Part shown: piece by piece, positions 18,421 through 28,863 of the stretch
Layout of the letters: each line of letters starts with the position of its first letter
How positions within the stretch are numbered: the first letter of the stretch is position 1
NCBI GenBank assembly: GCA_020637595.1
Contig: JACKKE010000004.1
Span: 62,001 to 126,000, forward strand
Direction: 5' to 3'
From: Rhodobacter sp.
GTDB taxonomy: Bacteria > Pseudomonadota > Alphaproteobacteria > Rhodobacterales > Rhodobacteraceae
Length of the DNA: 64,000 nt
Position numbers and translations under genes: made by a program
Notes under the pieces: model-generated
Seen by the model: only the letters and a program-made list of their open reading frames with translations
Told to the model about the DNA's origin: nothing
The model's database searches: none

Positions 18421-19418
18421 CGTTTCACCATGCCCCAGGCAATGTCGGCCAGCGGGCCCGCAATCCTGCCCATCTCGGCCGCGCGGGGGTCATTCGCGGT
18501 GCCATCCTGCGCGCGCTTGGCGATGCCCTGCACGATGGCCGCGATGCGAAACAGGCTGAGGATGACATAGAAATCAAAGTTTTCGGGCCGCGCGCGCCCG
18601 GTCCGCCGGCACCAGGCGTCGATATAGGCATCCTCGGTCGGAATCCCGGTGCCCGTCAGGTCCACACCGCCCAGCCCCCGGAACACCCCCGGCACGATCC
18701 GCCAGACCATCACGTTATAGGCGAAATCGGCAAAGGGATCGCCCAGCGTCGACAGCTCCCAGTCCAGCACGCCCAGAACGCGCGGTTCGGTCGGGTGGAA
18801 CATCAGGTTGTCCAGGCGGAAGTCGCCATGCGCGATGCGGACCTCCTCGGGTGCGATCGGCAGGTTCTGTGGCAGCCAGTCGATCAGCGCATCCATCGCT
18901 GGGATCGACCCGGTTTCGCTGGCGCGATACTGCTTGGTCCAGCGCGAGACCTGCCGCTCGACATAACCGCCCTGCCGGCCGTAGTCACCCAGCCCCACCG
19001 CCAGCGGATCGACCATCGAGATCTTTGCAATCGCGTCGTTCATCGCATCAAAGATCGCCGCGCGCTGGTCTGGCGTCATGTCGGGCAGCCGCGGATCCCA
19101 CAGCGTGCGCCCCTCCAGATGCTCCATGACAAAGAACATCGAACCCATGACGCCCTCGTCCTCGCAGAGCGCCAGCATCCGCGGCACCGGCACGTCGGTC
19201 TGTCCCAACGCCTTCATCACCCGGTATTCGCGATCGACCTGATGCGCCGAGGGCAGCACTTTGCCCACCGGCTTTTGGCGCAGCACATAGCGCCCGCTCG
19301 CCGCCTCGACCCGCCAGGTCGGGTTCGACTGCCCGCCCTTCAGCCGCGTCAGCGTCAGCGGTCCGCGGAACCCCTCGACATGCGCCTCCATCCAGGCATT
19401 CAGTTCGGCCTCGGCCAT
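18417..19418 (-). CDS. APH-fold kinase, ACAD10/11 N-domain or LvaA-like
   Basis: 333 residues of the aminoglycoside phosphotransferase/choline kinase fold. Seen are KGGQSNPTWRV (nucleotide loop), VLRQKP (ATP Lys), the catalytic loop IAHGDFRLDNLMFH and the metal-binding LGVLDWELSTLGDP. Family members next to an ACAD11-type dehydrogenase phosphorylate the 4-hydroxyl of hydroxyacyl-CoAs (LvaA in Pseudomonas putida, the APH domain of human ACAD10/11). ATG 19418 follows AGAGG; an in-frame start 18 codons upstream lacks support. The specificity is inferred from context and was not tested. Confidence 0.93.
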   Translation of the reverse strand: MAEAELNAWMEAHVEGFRGPLTLTRLKGGQSNPTWRVEAASGRYVLRQKPVGKVLPSAHQVDREYRVMKALGQTDVPVPRMLALCEDEGVMGSMFFVMEHLEGRTLWDPRLPDMTPDQRAAIFDAMNDAIAKISMVDPLAVGLGDYGRQGGYVERQVSRWTKQYRASETGSIPAMDALIDWLPQNLPIAPEEVRIAHGDFRLDNLMFHPTEPRVLGVLDWELSTLGDPFADFAYNVMVWRIVPGVFRGLGGVDLTGTGIPTEDAYIDAWCRRTGRARPENFDFYVILSLFRIAAIVQGIAKRAQDGTANDPRAAEMGRIAGPLADIAWGMVKR

Positions 19419-19475
19419 TGGGCACCTCTTGCGTTTTGACCCAACATGCCCGGCTGTGACGGCAGTCGTCAAGAT

Positions 19476-19492
19476 AGATCGTCAGACGATCT
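19476..19492. promoter_or_regulatory. Perfect palindrome in the kinase/dehydrogenase divergon, candidate GntR operator
   Basis: AGATCGTC (19476-19483), central A, GACGATCT (19485-19492): a perfect 8+1+8 inverted repeat, with flanking CAAGAT and ATCTTG echoes. It lies between the two divergent starts (19418 and 19543), where the local GntR regulator would be expected to bind. Confidence 0.6.
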
Positions 19493-19542
19493 TGTCAGAT
19501 GGAAAATTCGCCGCTAGGCTGTCCCCAACAGAGGAGACCCCC

Positions 19543-20814
19543 ATGATCCCCGAGAAAACCGCCCGCGTCCTGGACCTCGAGACCCGTCTCAACGAGTTCA
19601 TGGAGGAATTCATCTATCCCAACGAGGCCCGCTTTTTCCGCGAAGCCGAGGAAAAGGGCCCCTTCGCCGTCTATGACACGATCCACGAGCTGAAACCCGA
19701 GGCCCGCAAACGCGGGCTGTGGAACCTGTTCCTGCCCGACAGCGACAAGGGTGCGGGGCTGTCCAACGTCGAATATGGCTATCTGTGCGAGATCATGGGC
19801 CGCAGCTTCCTCGCGCCCGAGGTGTTCAACTGCAACGCCCCCGACACCGGCAACATGGAAGTCATCGAACGCTACGGCACCCAGGAACACAAGGACCGCT
19901 GGCTCAAACCGCTGCTGAACGGCGAGATCCGCAGCTGCTTTGCGATGACCGAACCGGCGGTGGCGTCCTCGGACGCGACCAACATCCAGGCCGAGATCCG
20001 GCGCGACGGCGACGACTACGTCATCAACGCGCATAAATGGTATACCACCGGCGCGTCCAACCCAAAGACCAAGATCTGCATCTTCATGGGCAAGACCGAC
20101 CCGTCGAACCCCGACCGCCACAAGCAGCAGTCGATGATCCTGGTGCCGATGGACACGCCCGGCATCACCGTCACCCGCTCGCTGCCGGTCTTCGGCTACT
20201 ACGGCGTGCCCGACCGCGCCTCCGAAGTGCTGTTCGAAAACGTGCGCGTGCCCGCCTCGAACCTGCTCCTCGGCGAGGGGCGCGGCTTCGAGATCGCTCA
20301 AGGCCGGCTCGGGCCGGGGCGCATCCATCATTGCATGCGCACCATCGGCATGGCCGAACGCCTGCTGGAAATCATGGTCGACCGCACCCTGCAGCGGGTG
20401 GCCTTCGGCAAACCGGTAGCCGAACAGGGGGTGACCCGCGAACGCATCGCGGAATCGCGGATCATGATCGACCAGTGCCGCCTGCTGACCCTGCACGCGG
20501 CGCACAAGATGGACACGGTCGGCAACAAGGAAGCCCGCGCCGAGATCGCCATGATCAAGATCGCCGCGCCGACGATGGCCTGCCAGATCGCCGACTGGGC
20601 AATCCAGGCCTGCGGCGGCGCCGGCACCGGCAACGATATCGGCACGGCGCTGGCCTATGCCGGGCTGCGCACGCTGCGCCTGGCCGACGGCCCGGACGAG
20701 GTGCACCGCGACCAGCTGGCGCGGATGGAGATCAAGAAGCGCAAGGGCCTCAACCACCCCGGCTGGGAACCCCATGTCACCAGCCGCGGCCGCAACCCGG
20801 CCCTCGACGCCTGA
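19543..20814 (+). CDS. Acyl-CoA dehydrogenase of the ACAD10/11 or LvaC type
   Basis: 423-residue flavoprotein of the acyl-CoA dehydrogenase fold, with FAMTEPAVASSDATN and INAHKWYTTGA (FAD-contacting), CGGAGTG and RLADGPDEVHR. The place of the usual catalytic Glu-Gly near residue 382 is Asp-Gly (ADGPDEVHR), a pattern I associate with ACAD11-like proteins rather than straight-chain dehydrogenases. In the lva pathway the related enzyme removes phosphate from 4-phosphoacyl-CoA and lets the chain re-enter beta-oxidation. ATG 19543 follows GAGGAGA. It probably heads a unit with the SDR and thiolase, though repeat copy 3 intervenes. Confidence 0.95.
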   Translation: MIPEKTARVLDLETRLNEFMEEFIYPNEARFFREAEEKGPFAVYDTIHELKPEARKRGLWNLFLPDSDKGAGLSNVEYGYLCEIMGRSFLAPEVFNCNAPDTGNMEVIERYGTQEHKDRWLKPLLNGEIRSCFAMTEPAVASSDATNIQAEIRRDGDDYVINAHKWYTTGASNPKTKICIFMGKTDPSNPDRHKQQSMILVPMDTPGITVTRSLPVFGYYGVPDRASEVLFENVRVPASNLLLGEGRGFEIAQGRLGPGRIHHCMRTIGMAERLLEIMVDRTLQRVAFGKPVAEQGVTRERIAESRIMIDQCRLLTLHAAHKMDTVGNKEARAEIAMIKIAAPTMACQIADWAIQACGGAGTGNDIGTALAYAGLRTLRLADGPDEVHRDQLARMEIKKRKGLNHPGWEPHVTSRGRNPALDA

Positions 20815-20849
20815 CCCCCGACAAAATGCGTGCAATTTAACGAAAATTG

Positions 20850-20920
20850 CCCATCTTTGCGTCTCAAATATCCTCGGGGGGTGAATTCGCGCAGCGAAGA
20901 GGGGGGCAGACAGCCCCCCT
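20850..20920 (+). repeat. Dispersed intergenic repeat, copy 3 with terminal hairpin
   Basis: Opens CCCATCTTTGCGTCTCAAAT (20850-20869), has a G run with GAATTCGC, and ends in the perfect hairpin AGGGGGGC (20900-20907) / GCCCCCCT (20913-20920), loop AGACA. Nearly the same element lies at 33984-34056 in reverse and a shorter one at 30094-30152. It lies between the dehydrogenase and SDR genes and probably attenuates transcription. Confidence 0.8.
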
Positions 20921-20945
20921 GCCCCGCATCAGCCAGGAGCCCGGC

Positions 20946-21728
20946 ATGACCGACCTCACGGGAAAAACCGCCCTCGTCACCGGCGCCGCCGGTGGCATCG
21001 GCCGGGCCACCGCCCTCTTGATGGCCCGGCGCGGCGCCGCGCTGGTGGTGGCCGATGTCAAATCCGACGTCCACCGCACCGCCGCAATGATCCGCGAGGC
21101 CGGCGGGCGCGCCGAATCGGTGGAAACCGACGTCGCCACGGATGCCGGCGTCGCCACCATCGTGCAGACCGCGCTCGACCGTTTCGGCACGATCGACATC
21201 CTCTTTGCCAATGCCGGGGTGACCGGCGGGCTGCTGCCGCGGCTCGACACCACGACCGAGGACTTCGCCGAAGTCCTGCGGATCAACCTGCTGGGGCCCT
21301 GGATCGCCATCCGGTCGGTGCTGCCGCATATGGCCGATGGCGGGGCGATCGTCTGCACCGCCTCGGTCGCGGGGCTTCGGGCCGGGGCCGGGCCGATCCC
21401 CTATTCGGCGTCGAAGGCCGGGGTCGTCAGCCTGGTGCAGACCACCGCGATGGCGCTGACCGGGCGCGGCATCCGTGTGAACGCCGTCGCGCCGGGCCTG
21501 ATCGAGACACCGATGACCGAACCCCTCTATACCGATGCCCGCGCCAAGGGCCGCGAGGACCGGATCGGCCAGCTGAATCCCACCCGCCGCGGCGGCCAGC
21601 CCGACGAGATCGCCCAGGCAGTGGCGTTCCTCGCCTCGGACGCCGCCTCCTATGTCAACGGTCAGGTGCTGGCGGTCGACGGCGGGCTGTCGGCGCAACT
21701 GCCCTTCACCCCGAAATGGTCGCTCTGA
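20946..21728 (+). CDS. Short-chain dehydrogenase/reductase
   Basis: 260 residues of the classical SDR family. The NAD(P)-binding motif is TGAAGGIG (12-19), the structural NAG starts at residue 89, and the catalytic Ser140, Tyr153 and Lys157 are all present. It ends in the usual NGQVLAVDGG block. In context it would interconvert a hydroxyacyl-CoA and ketoacyl-CoA, either like LvaD (4-keto to 4-hydroxy) or as a 3-hydroxyacyl-CoA dehydrogenase feeding the thiolase. ATG 20946 follows CAGGAG; an upstream frame through the repeat is rejected. Confidence 0.94.
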   Translation: MTDLTGKTALVTGAAGGIGRATALLMARRGAALVVADVKSDVHRTAAMIREAGGRAESVETDVATDAGVATIVQTALDRFGTIDILFANAGVTGGLLPRLDTTTEDFAEVLRINLLGPWIAIRSVLPHMADGGAIVCTASVAGLRAGAGPIPYSASKAGVVSLVQTTAMALTGRGIRVNAVAPGLIETPMTEPLYTDARAKGREDRIGQLNPTRRGGQPDEIAQAVAFLASDAASYVNGQVLAVDGGLSAQLPFTPKWSL

Positions 21729-21833
21729 CCCGACCCAGCGCCGCCGCACGACGTTACGTCCTGCCGCGGCGCAGCACTTTGTCAGGCCGCAGTGCGGCGC
21801 TATGAAGGGGCAACCCTGGATCTTGGAGAGGAT

Positions 21834-23015
<1,182 letters not shown>

Positions 23016-23070
23016 CGGAAAAAGTGCCCGGCGATTAAGCTGGTATTCACGCATCGCCGCAATCCTGTGC

Positions 23071-23092
23071 GGGCCGGCCCTTGCGCCGGCCC
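23071..23092 (+). terminator. Hairpin after the thiolase gene
   Basis: Eight-base stem GGGCCGGC (23071-23078) / GCCGGCCC (23085-23092), six-base loop, followed by GTATGCTTTC. Likely terminator for the thiolase transcript; the next start is at 23118. Confidence 0.6.
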
Positions 23093-23117
23093 GTATGCTT
23101 TCAGGGTTGCCGCCGCG

Positions 23118-25328
23118 ATGACGATGTTCGACAAGCTGACGCAAGAGCGCCGGGCACGGCTGACCGCCGAGCGTCAGCTGGATCACCGGACACGCGAACT
23201 CGACGCGGCGCTGGCCCAGCTCGACACCGTGCGGCGCGAATTGCACCGGATGCGCCAGCAGGGGCACACCGCCGCCATCGCCGAGGCCCAGCGCAGCGCC
23301 GAAGTGCAGTCGCGCGCCCGCGAGGATACGGAAACCGCCCAGCGCAGCGCGGTGATGGCCGAACGCCGGCTGTGGGATTCGGTCAACACGATCCGCGACG
23401 GGTTCGCGGTGTTCAATCGCAACCACGAGCTGGTAATCGCCAATCAGGCCTATCTCGGCGTGTTCTCCGGTTACCCAGAGGTGCAGCCGGGCATCCCCTA
23501 TCGCCGCCTGGTCGAGATCCTGGCCTATGACGGGCGCGCGCAGCTCGACGGGGTCGCCGCCGACGCCTGGATCGCCGCGATGCTGGCGCGCTGGGACAGC
23601 GACCGGATCGACCCGATGATCCTGACCTTCAGCCGGGGCGACACCGCGCGCATCTATGACCGCAGGGCCCGCGGCGGCGATATCGTCAGCCTGGTGCGCG
23701 ACATCACCGAATCCCAGCGCCACGCCGCCGAACTGGAGGATGCGCGCCGCCGCGCCGAGGCCGCGAACCGCGCAAAATCGGCCTTCCTGGCGAACATGAG
23801 CCACGAGATCCGCACACCGATGAACGGCGTCGTCGGCATGGCCGAACTGCTGTGCGACACCGCGTTGTCCGACGAACAGCACCTCTATGCCGAGACCATC
23901 CGCTCTTCGGGCGAGGCGCTTTTGAACATCATCAACGATGTCCTCGACTTCTCCAAGATCGAGGCCGACAAGCTCACGCTGCACCCCGAACCCTTCGATC
24001 TGGAACGCTGCATCCATGAGGTGCTGATCCTGTTGCAGGCCGGCGCGCGCAATCGCTCGATCGACCTGTTGATGGATTACGACCTGTTCCTGCCGACCCG
24101 CTTCCTGGCCGACCCCGGGCGGATGCGGCAGGTGATGACGAACCTGATCGGCAATGCCGTGAAGTTCACTGAGAAAGGCCATGTCCTGATCCGGGTCGTG
24201 GGGATCGAGGCCAGCGACGGCCAGCAGCAGCTCAACGTCACCGTCGAAGACACCGGCATCGGCATCGCGCCCGAGAATATCGACACGATCTTTGGCGAAT
24301 TCGCCCAGGTCGAGGATCAGGCAAACCGCAAATTCGAAGGCACCGGCCTGGGCCTGGCGATTACCCGCCGCCTGATCGAGCTGATGGGCGGCCAGATCTG
24401 GGTCGAAAGCGAGCTGGGCAAGGGCACCTGCTTCGGCTTCTCGCTGACCCTGCCCCTGGCCGAAGACGCGCCGCAGGTGCCCGCAGCCCCGATCCGGCTG
24501 CACCATGTCCTGGTGGCCGACGATCACCTCATCAACCGCACGATCCTGCAACGCCAACTCGAGGCGCAGGGCCTTGCGGTGACGCTCTGTGCTTCGGGCG
24601 TGGAGGCGTTCGAGGCGATCGACCGACCGGGCGCGAATTTCGACCTGCTGATCACCGACCACGAAATGCCGGGCCTCGACGGGCTGGATCTGACCGCCCG
24701 GCTGCGCACCGCCGGTCATCGCCTACCGGTGATCCTGCTCAGTTCCAGCCCGGCGGTGCTGCGCGACCACCCCGCCATCGGCGAGTTGCGCGCCATCTTG
24801 CAAAAGCCGCTGCTGCGCCACGACCTGGTGCGGCAGCTGCAACGCCTGTCGAACCCCGATGGCGCCGACGAAACCGCCATGCCCGCGGCCGGCCCCCGCG
24901 CACCCCGGGCGACCGGCGGACGGCGGATGCGCATCCTGACCGCCGAGGACAACCGCACCAACCGGCTGGTCTTCTCGAAAATGGTTGAAGGACTGGCCAT
25001 TGATCTCAGCTTTGCCGAGGACGGGCAGCAGGCGATCGAGGCCTTCCGCCAGACCAAACCCGACCTGATCTTCATGGATATCTCGATGCCCGAAATGGAT
25101 GGCCGCGCCGCGACCCGGGCGATCCGCCAGATGCCGGGCGGCGCGCAACTGCCGATCATAGCTCTGACTGCCCACGCGATGGCCGGCGATCAGGAGGACA
25201 TCCTCGCCGCCGGGCTCGACCATGTCCTGACCAAACCGCTGAAGAAACCGCTGCTGCTGGACATGATCCGCCGGTATCAGCCCGATGGGGTCTGCGCCGT
25301 GGATGCGGTTCTGGATCAGACGGGCTGA
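23118..25328 (+). CDS. Hybrid sensor histidine kinase with two receiver domains
   Basis: 736 residues. An N-terminal coiled coil (about 1-95) is followed by a PAS-like sensor (about 95-215), then HisKA with FLANMSHEIRTPMNGVVGMA (phospho-His), HATPase_c with N box NLIGNAVKFTEKG and G boxes DTGIGIAP and GTGLGLAI. Two receivers come next: the first has acceptor Asp in LLITDHEMPGLDG, the second in LIFMDISMPEMDG. Both keep the acidic pocket, Ser/Thr and Lys, so both look functional. No transmembrane helix is seen, so the protein is probably cytoplasmic. No phosphotransfer protein or output regulator gene is adjacent. ATG 23118 (or 23124) fits. Confidence 0.93.
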   Translation: MTMFDKLTQERRARLTAERQLDHRTRELDAALAQLDTVRRELHRMRQQGHTAAIAEAQRSAEVQSRAREDTETAQRSAVMAERRLWDSVNTIRDGFAVFNRNHELVIANQAYLGVFSGYPEVQPGIPYRRLVEILAYDGRAQLDGVAADAWIAAMLARWDSDRIDPMILTFSRGDTARIYDRRARGGDIVSLVRDITESQRHAAELEDARRRAEAANRAKSAFLANMSHEIRTPMNGVVGMAELLCDTALSDEQHLYAETIRSSGEALLNIINDVLDFSKIEADKLTLHPEPFDLERCIHEVLILLQAGARNRSIDLLMDYDLFLPTRFLADPGRMRQVMTNLIGNAVKFTEKGHVLIRVVGIEASDGQQQLNVTVEDTGIGIAPENIDTIFGEFAQVEDQANRKFEGTGLGLAITRRLIELMGGQIWVESELGKGTCFGFSLTLPLAEDAPQVPAAPIRLHHVLVADDHLINRTILQRQLEAQGLAVTLCASGVEAFEAIDRPGANFDLLITDHEMPGLDGLDLTARLRTAGHRLPVILLSSSPAVLRDHPAIGELRAILQKPLLRHDLVRQLQRLSNPDGADETAMPAAGPRAPRATGGRRMRILTAEDNRTNRLVFSKMVEGLAIDLSFAEDGQQAIEAFRQTKPDLIFMDISMPEMDGRAATRAIRQMPGGAQLPIIALTAHAMAGDQEDILAAGLDHVLTKPLKKPLLLDMIRRYQPDGVCAVDAVLDQTG

Positions 25329-25639
25329 TCCGGTGGCCGATCCGTGCCTGCGCGCGGAAACGCCCCGGCGCTGTCCGGTCACGCTGAGCGACGACGCGGC
25401 CGCGGCCACGACCTCGGCCTACACCGATCGCGCCCGCACCCGTCGCCGGACACGGGATGCACCCGGAATGTGGCACACAGGTTCGGCGGCGGCCGGGGTA
25501 TTCGCGTCGGCACCGGGCCCCGCGCAACAGACCGCGCGCGCCTGCCCGCCACCTGCGCCATGCCGATGGCCCGTCGCCCTTGCGGTCCGCGGGCCAAGGC
25601 CTTACCTCAGACCCAGCACCCCAACCGGCCGGAGGTTCC
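25329..25639. other. 311-base gap with nothing recognised
   Basis: Between the histidine kinase and yggT. Open frames across it have the composition of random GC-rich sequence and no recognisable protein. No terminator with a T tail, repeat copy or clear promoter is visible, apart from the GGAGG ribosome site of yggT at its end. A promoter for the yggT-recQ pair must lie here or further upstream. Confidence 0.5.
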
Positions 25640-25927
25640 ATGCTGTCGATCCTGCAGATCCTGTTCTTTGTTCTCGATGTGGTCTGGTGGATCGTCATCG
25701 CCCATGTGATCCTGAGCTGGCTGATCAATTTCCAGGTTCTGAATCTGCGCCAGCCGCTGGTCGCGCAGATCTGGGACGGGCTCAACAAGCTGCTCGACCC
25801 GATCTATCGGCGCATCCGGTCGATCCTGCCGGACATGGGCGGGCTCGACCTGGCGCCGCTGATCGTGCTGCTGGCGATCTATGCGCTGCGCGTCGTGATC
25901 ATCAACAACATCTCGGCCTTCCTCTGA
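25640..25927 (+). CDS. YggT family membrane protein
   Basis: 95 residues with two hydrophobic segments (about 5-30 and 68-90) joined by a polar loop with LLDPIYRRIRSILPDMGGLDLAP, the signature of one YggT unit. Proteins of this family are thought to act in membrane or osmotic physiology or envelope assembly; no precise role is established here. ATG 25640 follows a perfect GGAGG at 25631-25635. recQ starts 4 bases after the stop, so the two are cotranscribed. Confidence 0.93.
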   Translation: MLSILQILFFVLDVVWWIVIAHVILSWLINFQVLNLRQPLVAQIWDGLNKLLDPIYRRIRSILPDMGGLDLAPLIVLLAIYALRVVIINNISAFL

Positions 25928-25931
25928 TCCC

Positions 25932-28004
25932 GTGACCCTGGCCGCGCCCGCCCCTTCCCGTGCCGAGGCCCTGCTGGCGCAGGTCTTCGGCTTTTCGCGG
26001 TTCCGCCCCGGCCAGGCCGAGATCGTCGAAGCCGTGGCAGCGGGCCGTGACGTGCTGGCGATCATGCCCACCGGTGGCGGCAAGTCGCTGTGCTATCAGC
26101 TGCCGGCGCTGCTGCGCGAGGGGCTGACGGTGGTCATCTCGCCCTTGATCGCGCTGATGCGCGACCAGGTCCGCGCCCTGCAGGAGGCCGGCGTCGCTGC
26201 CGGTGCCCTGACCTCGGGCAACACGCCCGAGGAAAACGACGCGATCTTTGCCGCGCTCGACGAGGGGCGGCTGAAACTCCTTTATATCGCGCCCGAGAGG
26301 CTGGCCTCGGGCGCCACCGTCGGTCTGCTGCGGCGCTCCGGCTGCAGCCTGATCGCCGTCGACGAGGCCCATTGCGTCAGCCAATGGGGCCATGATTTCC
26401 GCCCCGATTATCTGCGCATCGGCGATCTGCGGCGCGCACTCGATGTGCCGCTGGCGGCGTTCACTGCCACCGCCGACGCCGCGACCCGGCAGGAAATCAC
26501 CGACCGCCTGTTCGCCGGCCAGTCGCCCGAAACCTTCCTGCGCGGCTTTGATCGGCCGAACATCCGCCTGGCCTTTGCCGTCAAGGACAGCCCGCGCAAG
26601 CAGATCCTGGCCTTTGCCGCCGCGCGGCGCGGGCAGTCTGGCATCGTCTACTGCGCGACCCGTGCCCGGACCGAGAGCCTCGCCAAGGCGCTGGACGAGG
26701 CCGGCCACCCCGCCCGCGCCTATCACGGCGGGATGGAAGACTGGGAGCGGCGCACCGTCGAGGATCTGTTCAAGACCGAGGACGGGCTGATCGTCTGCGC
26801 CACCGTCGCCTTTGGCATGGGGGTCGACAAGCCGGATGTGCGCTGGGTCGCGCATGCCGACCTGCCGAAGTCCATCGAGGCCTATTATCAGGAAATCGGC
26901 CGGGCCGGCCGCGACGGTCTGCCGGCCGATACGATGACCCTGTTCGGCCCCGACGACATCCGCCTGCGCCGCGCCCAGATCGACGAATCGAACGCCCCGC
27001 CCGAGCGTCGCGACGCCGACCATGCGCGGCTGAATGCCCTGCTGGGCCTGGCCGAGGCCACCAGCTGTCGCCGCCGGATGCTGTTGGCCTATTTCGGCGA
27101 GATCAGCGAACCCTGCGGCAACTGCGATCTGTGCGAGGTGCCGGCAAAGGTGTTCAACGCAACCGAACCGGTGCGCAAGGCGCTGTCGGCCATGCTGCGC
27201 ACTGGCGAGAGTTTCGGCACCGGCCACCTGATCGACATCCTGACCGGCAATGCCACCGACAAGGTGCGCGCCCGCGGCCACGACCAGCTGCCGACCTTTG
27301 CCGTGGGGCGCGACTTGCCGCGGGCGGGCTGGCAGGCGGTGTTCCGGCAGATGATGGGCCGAGATCTGGTGCGCCCCGATCCCGAACGGATGGGGGCACT
27401 GCGCATGACCGAGGCCGCGCGCCCGGTGCTGCGCGGCGAATCCGAGGTGCATCTGCGCGCCGACAGTGTCGAAAAGGCGCGCGCCCGCCCCGAGGTGCGC
27501 GCGCTGGTCTCGGACGAGGATGCGCCTTTGCTGTCCGCGCTCAAGGCCAAGCGGCGTGCGCTGGCCGAGGCCGCCGGCGTGCCGCCCTATGTGATCTTCA
27601 ACGACCGCTCGCTGATCGAGATGGCCGAGCGGCGGCCGCAGTCGCTGGACGATTTCGCACGGATCTCGGGCGTGGGGGCGACCAAGCTGGAGCGATACGG
27701 CCGGCTGTTTCTGGAGGTCATCACCGGTGCCGGGGTAAACGCCCCCCACCCCGCCCGGCGCAAGCTGGCCGGGCATCAGGGCGCCAGCCTCTACGACCGG
27801 CTGGCCGAGGTCGAACAGGCGCTGAGCCGCGGCACCTGCGGCACGCTAAAGCCGATTTCGCTGAGCCCGGCACAGCGCGCGCGGCTGGTCGCCCAGCGCC
27901 CGGGTGACGAGGCCGGCATCGCCCGGCTGATCGGGGACCGCGCAGCGGAACGCTTTGCCACGGCCTTTCTCGAGGTGTTCGACGAGGGCCGCGCCGCCGG
28001 TTAG
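25932..28004 (+). CDS. recQ: ATP-dependent DNA helicase RecQ
   Basis: 3'-5' helicase in recombination and fork repair. 690 residues, longer than the E. coli enzyme. Walker A is MPTGGGKS (45-52), the helicase box is VDEAHCVSQWGHDFRPDY, and motif VI lies in YYQEIGRAGRDG. The RecQ-Ct zinc site shows CRRRMLLAYFGE with EPCGNCDLC. An RQC winged helix and a C-terminal HRDC domain (SLIEMAERRPQSLDDFARI) follow. The start is GTG 25932, 4 bases after yggT, with no nearby ATG, so translation is probably coupled. Its stop overlaps the convergent gene's stop. Confidence 0.98.
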   Translation: MTLAAPAPSRAEALLAQVFGFSRFRPGQAEIVEAVAAGRDVLAIMPTGGGKSLCYQLPALLREGLTVVISPLIALMRDQVRALQEAGVAAGALTSGNTPEENDAIFAALDEGRLKLLYIAPERLASGATVGLLRRSGCSLIAVDEAHCVSQWGHDFRPDYLRIGDLRRALDVPLAAFTATADAATRQEITDRLFAGQSPETFLRGFDRPNIRLAFAVKDSPRKQILAFAAARRGQSGIVYCATRARTESLAKALDEAGHPARAYHGGMEDWERRTVEDLFKTEDGLIVCATVAFGMGVDKPDVRWVAHADLPKSIEAYYQEIGRAGRDGLPADTMTLFGPDDIRLRRAQIDESNAPPERRDADHARLNALLGLAEATSCRRRMLLAYFGEISEPCGNCDLCEVPAKVFNATEPVRKALSAMLRTGESFGTGHLIDILTGNATDKVRARGHDQLPTFAVGRDLPRAGWQAVFRQMMGRDLVRPDPERMGALRMTEAARPVLRGESEVHLRADSVEKARARPEVRALVSDEDAPLLSALKAKRRALAEAAGVPPYVIFNDRSLIEMAERRPQSLDDFARISGVGATKLERYGRLFLEVITGAGVNAPHPARRKLAGHQGASLYDRLAEVEQALSRGTCGTLKPISLSPAQRARLVAQRPGDEAGIARLIGDRAAERFATAFLEVFDEGRAAG

Positions 28005-28678
28005 ACGAGCGGCACGCCCACCGGCCCCTGCAGCACAAAGACCAGCACTGCGGCATAGAAGACAAAGCTCGCCGCCAGCACGAAAACATGCCAGATCGTG
28101 TAGTGGAACGGCAGCCGCTGCCAGAGGTAGAACACCACCCCCAGCGTATAGAGCCCACCGCCCACCACCATCAGCACCAGAACCGGCAGCGGCAGCGCGG
28201 CGAACATCGGCCCGCCGGCGACCAGCCCCGCCCAGCCCATGCCCAGATACAGCGCCAGCGCGATCCACTTGAAGCGTTCGGGCGAGATGACCTTGAGCGC
28301 GACACCCGCCAGTGCGGCAGCCCAGACCCCGATGGTCAGCGCCATTCCGTGCCCGGACAGCAGCGTGAAGGGCGTATAGGTGCCGGCGATCTTCAGATAG
28401 ATGGCCGAGTGATCCAGACGGCGCAGCAACCATTCCTTGGCCGCGCCCAGCCCGGATGTCTCACCGATGTTGTAGAGCGCCGAGAACAGGATCATCAGGA
28501 ACAACGCGCCGCCATAGATCGACACGCCGGTGACCGACGCCGCATCACCCCGGTAGAGCGCAGTCAACACGATCAGCACCGGCACCGCCATCAGCACCAG
28601 CGTCAGCCCGGCGACATGCACCACGGCGTCCGAGACCTTTTCGGCCCGGGAATAAGCGGTTCGGAAAACGTCGGCCAT
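28001..28678 (-). CDS. trhA: Hemolysin III / TrhA family seven-helix membrane protein
   Basis: 225 residues with seven hydrophobic segments, of the PAQR/hemolysin-III superfamily. Family motifs include the Ser/Asn-rich SALYN, HSAIYLKIAGTYTPF with conserved His, and the C-terminal HYTIWHVFVLAAS with conserved His residues that form the metal site. Related bacterial proteins are linked to membrane fluidity homeostasis. ATG 28678 follows GGAGGA; the frame extends upstream without support. It overlaps recQ tail to tail by four bases (TTAG gives TAG for recQ and TAA here). Confidence 0.92.
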   Translation of the reverse strand: MADVFRTAYSRAEKVSDAVVHVAGLTLVLMAVPVLIVLTALYRGDAASVTGVSIYGGALFLMILFSALYNIGETSGLGAAKEWLLRRLDHSAIYLKIAGTYTPFTLLSGHGMALTIGVWAAALAGVALKVISPERFKWIALALYLGMGWAGLVAGGPMFAALPLPVLVLMVVGGGLYTLGVVFYLWQRLPFHYTIWHVFVLAASFVFYAAVLVFVLQGPVGVPLV

Positions 28679-28863
28679 TCGTTCCTCCGTCTCTTGCCCC
28701 TCAAGGTAATGTGCCGCCGCATCCGCAGCAACGCGACACGTCATCACCTTTGACTGCAATTCGTAACGGTTTCGTCAAGATACGGCGCTTTTGACGCAAC
28801 GCCCAGCTTGACCTTGCGTTCGCTCCACGGCATGCGCGCGGTGCACAACCACGAGGCACGCCC

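Noticed and set aside
18417..19418. Aminoglycoside resistance gene
   Set aside because: The APH fold alone does not imply resistance; the ACAD11-type neighbour and GntR coupling point to a metabolic kinase.
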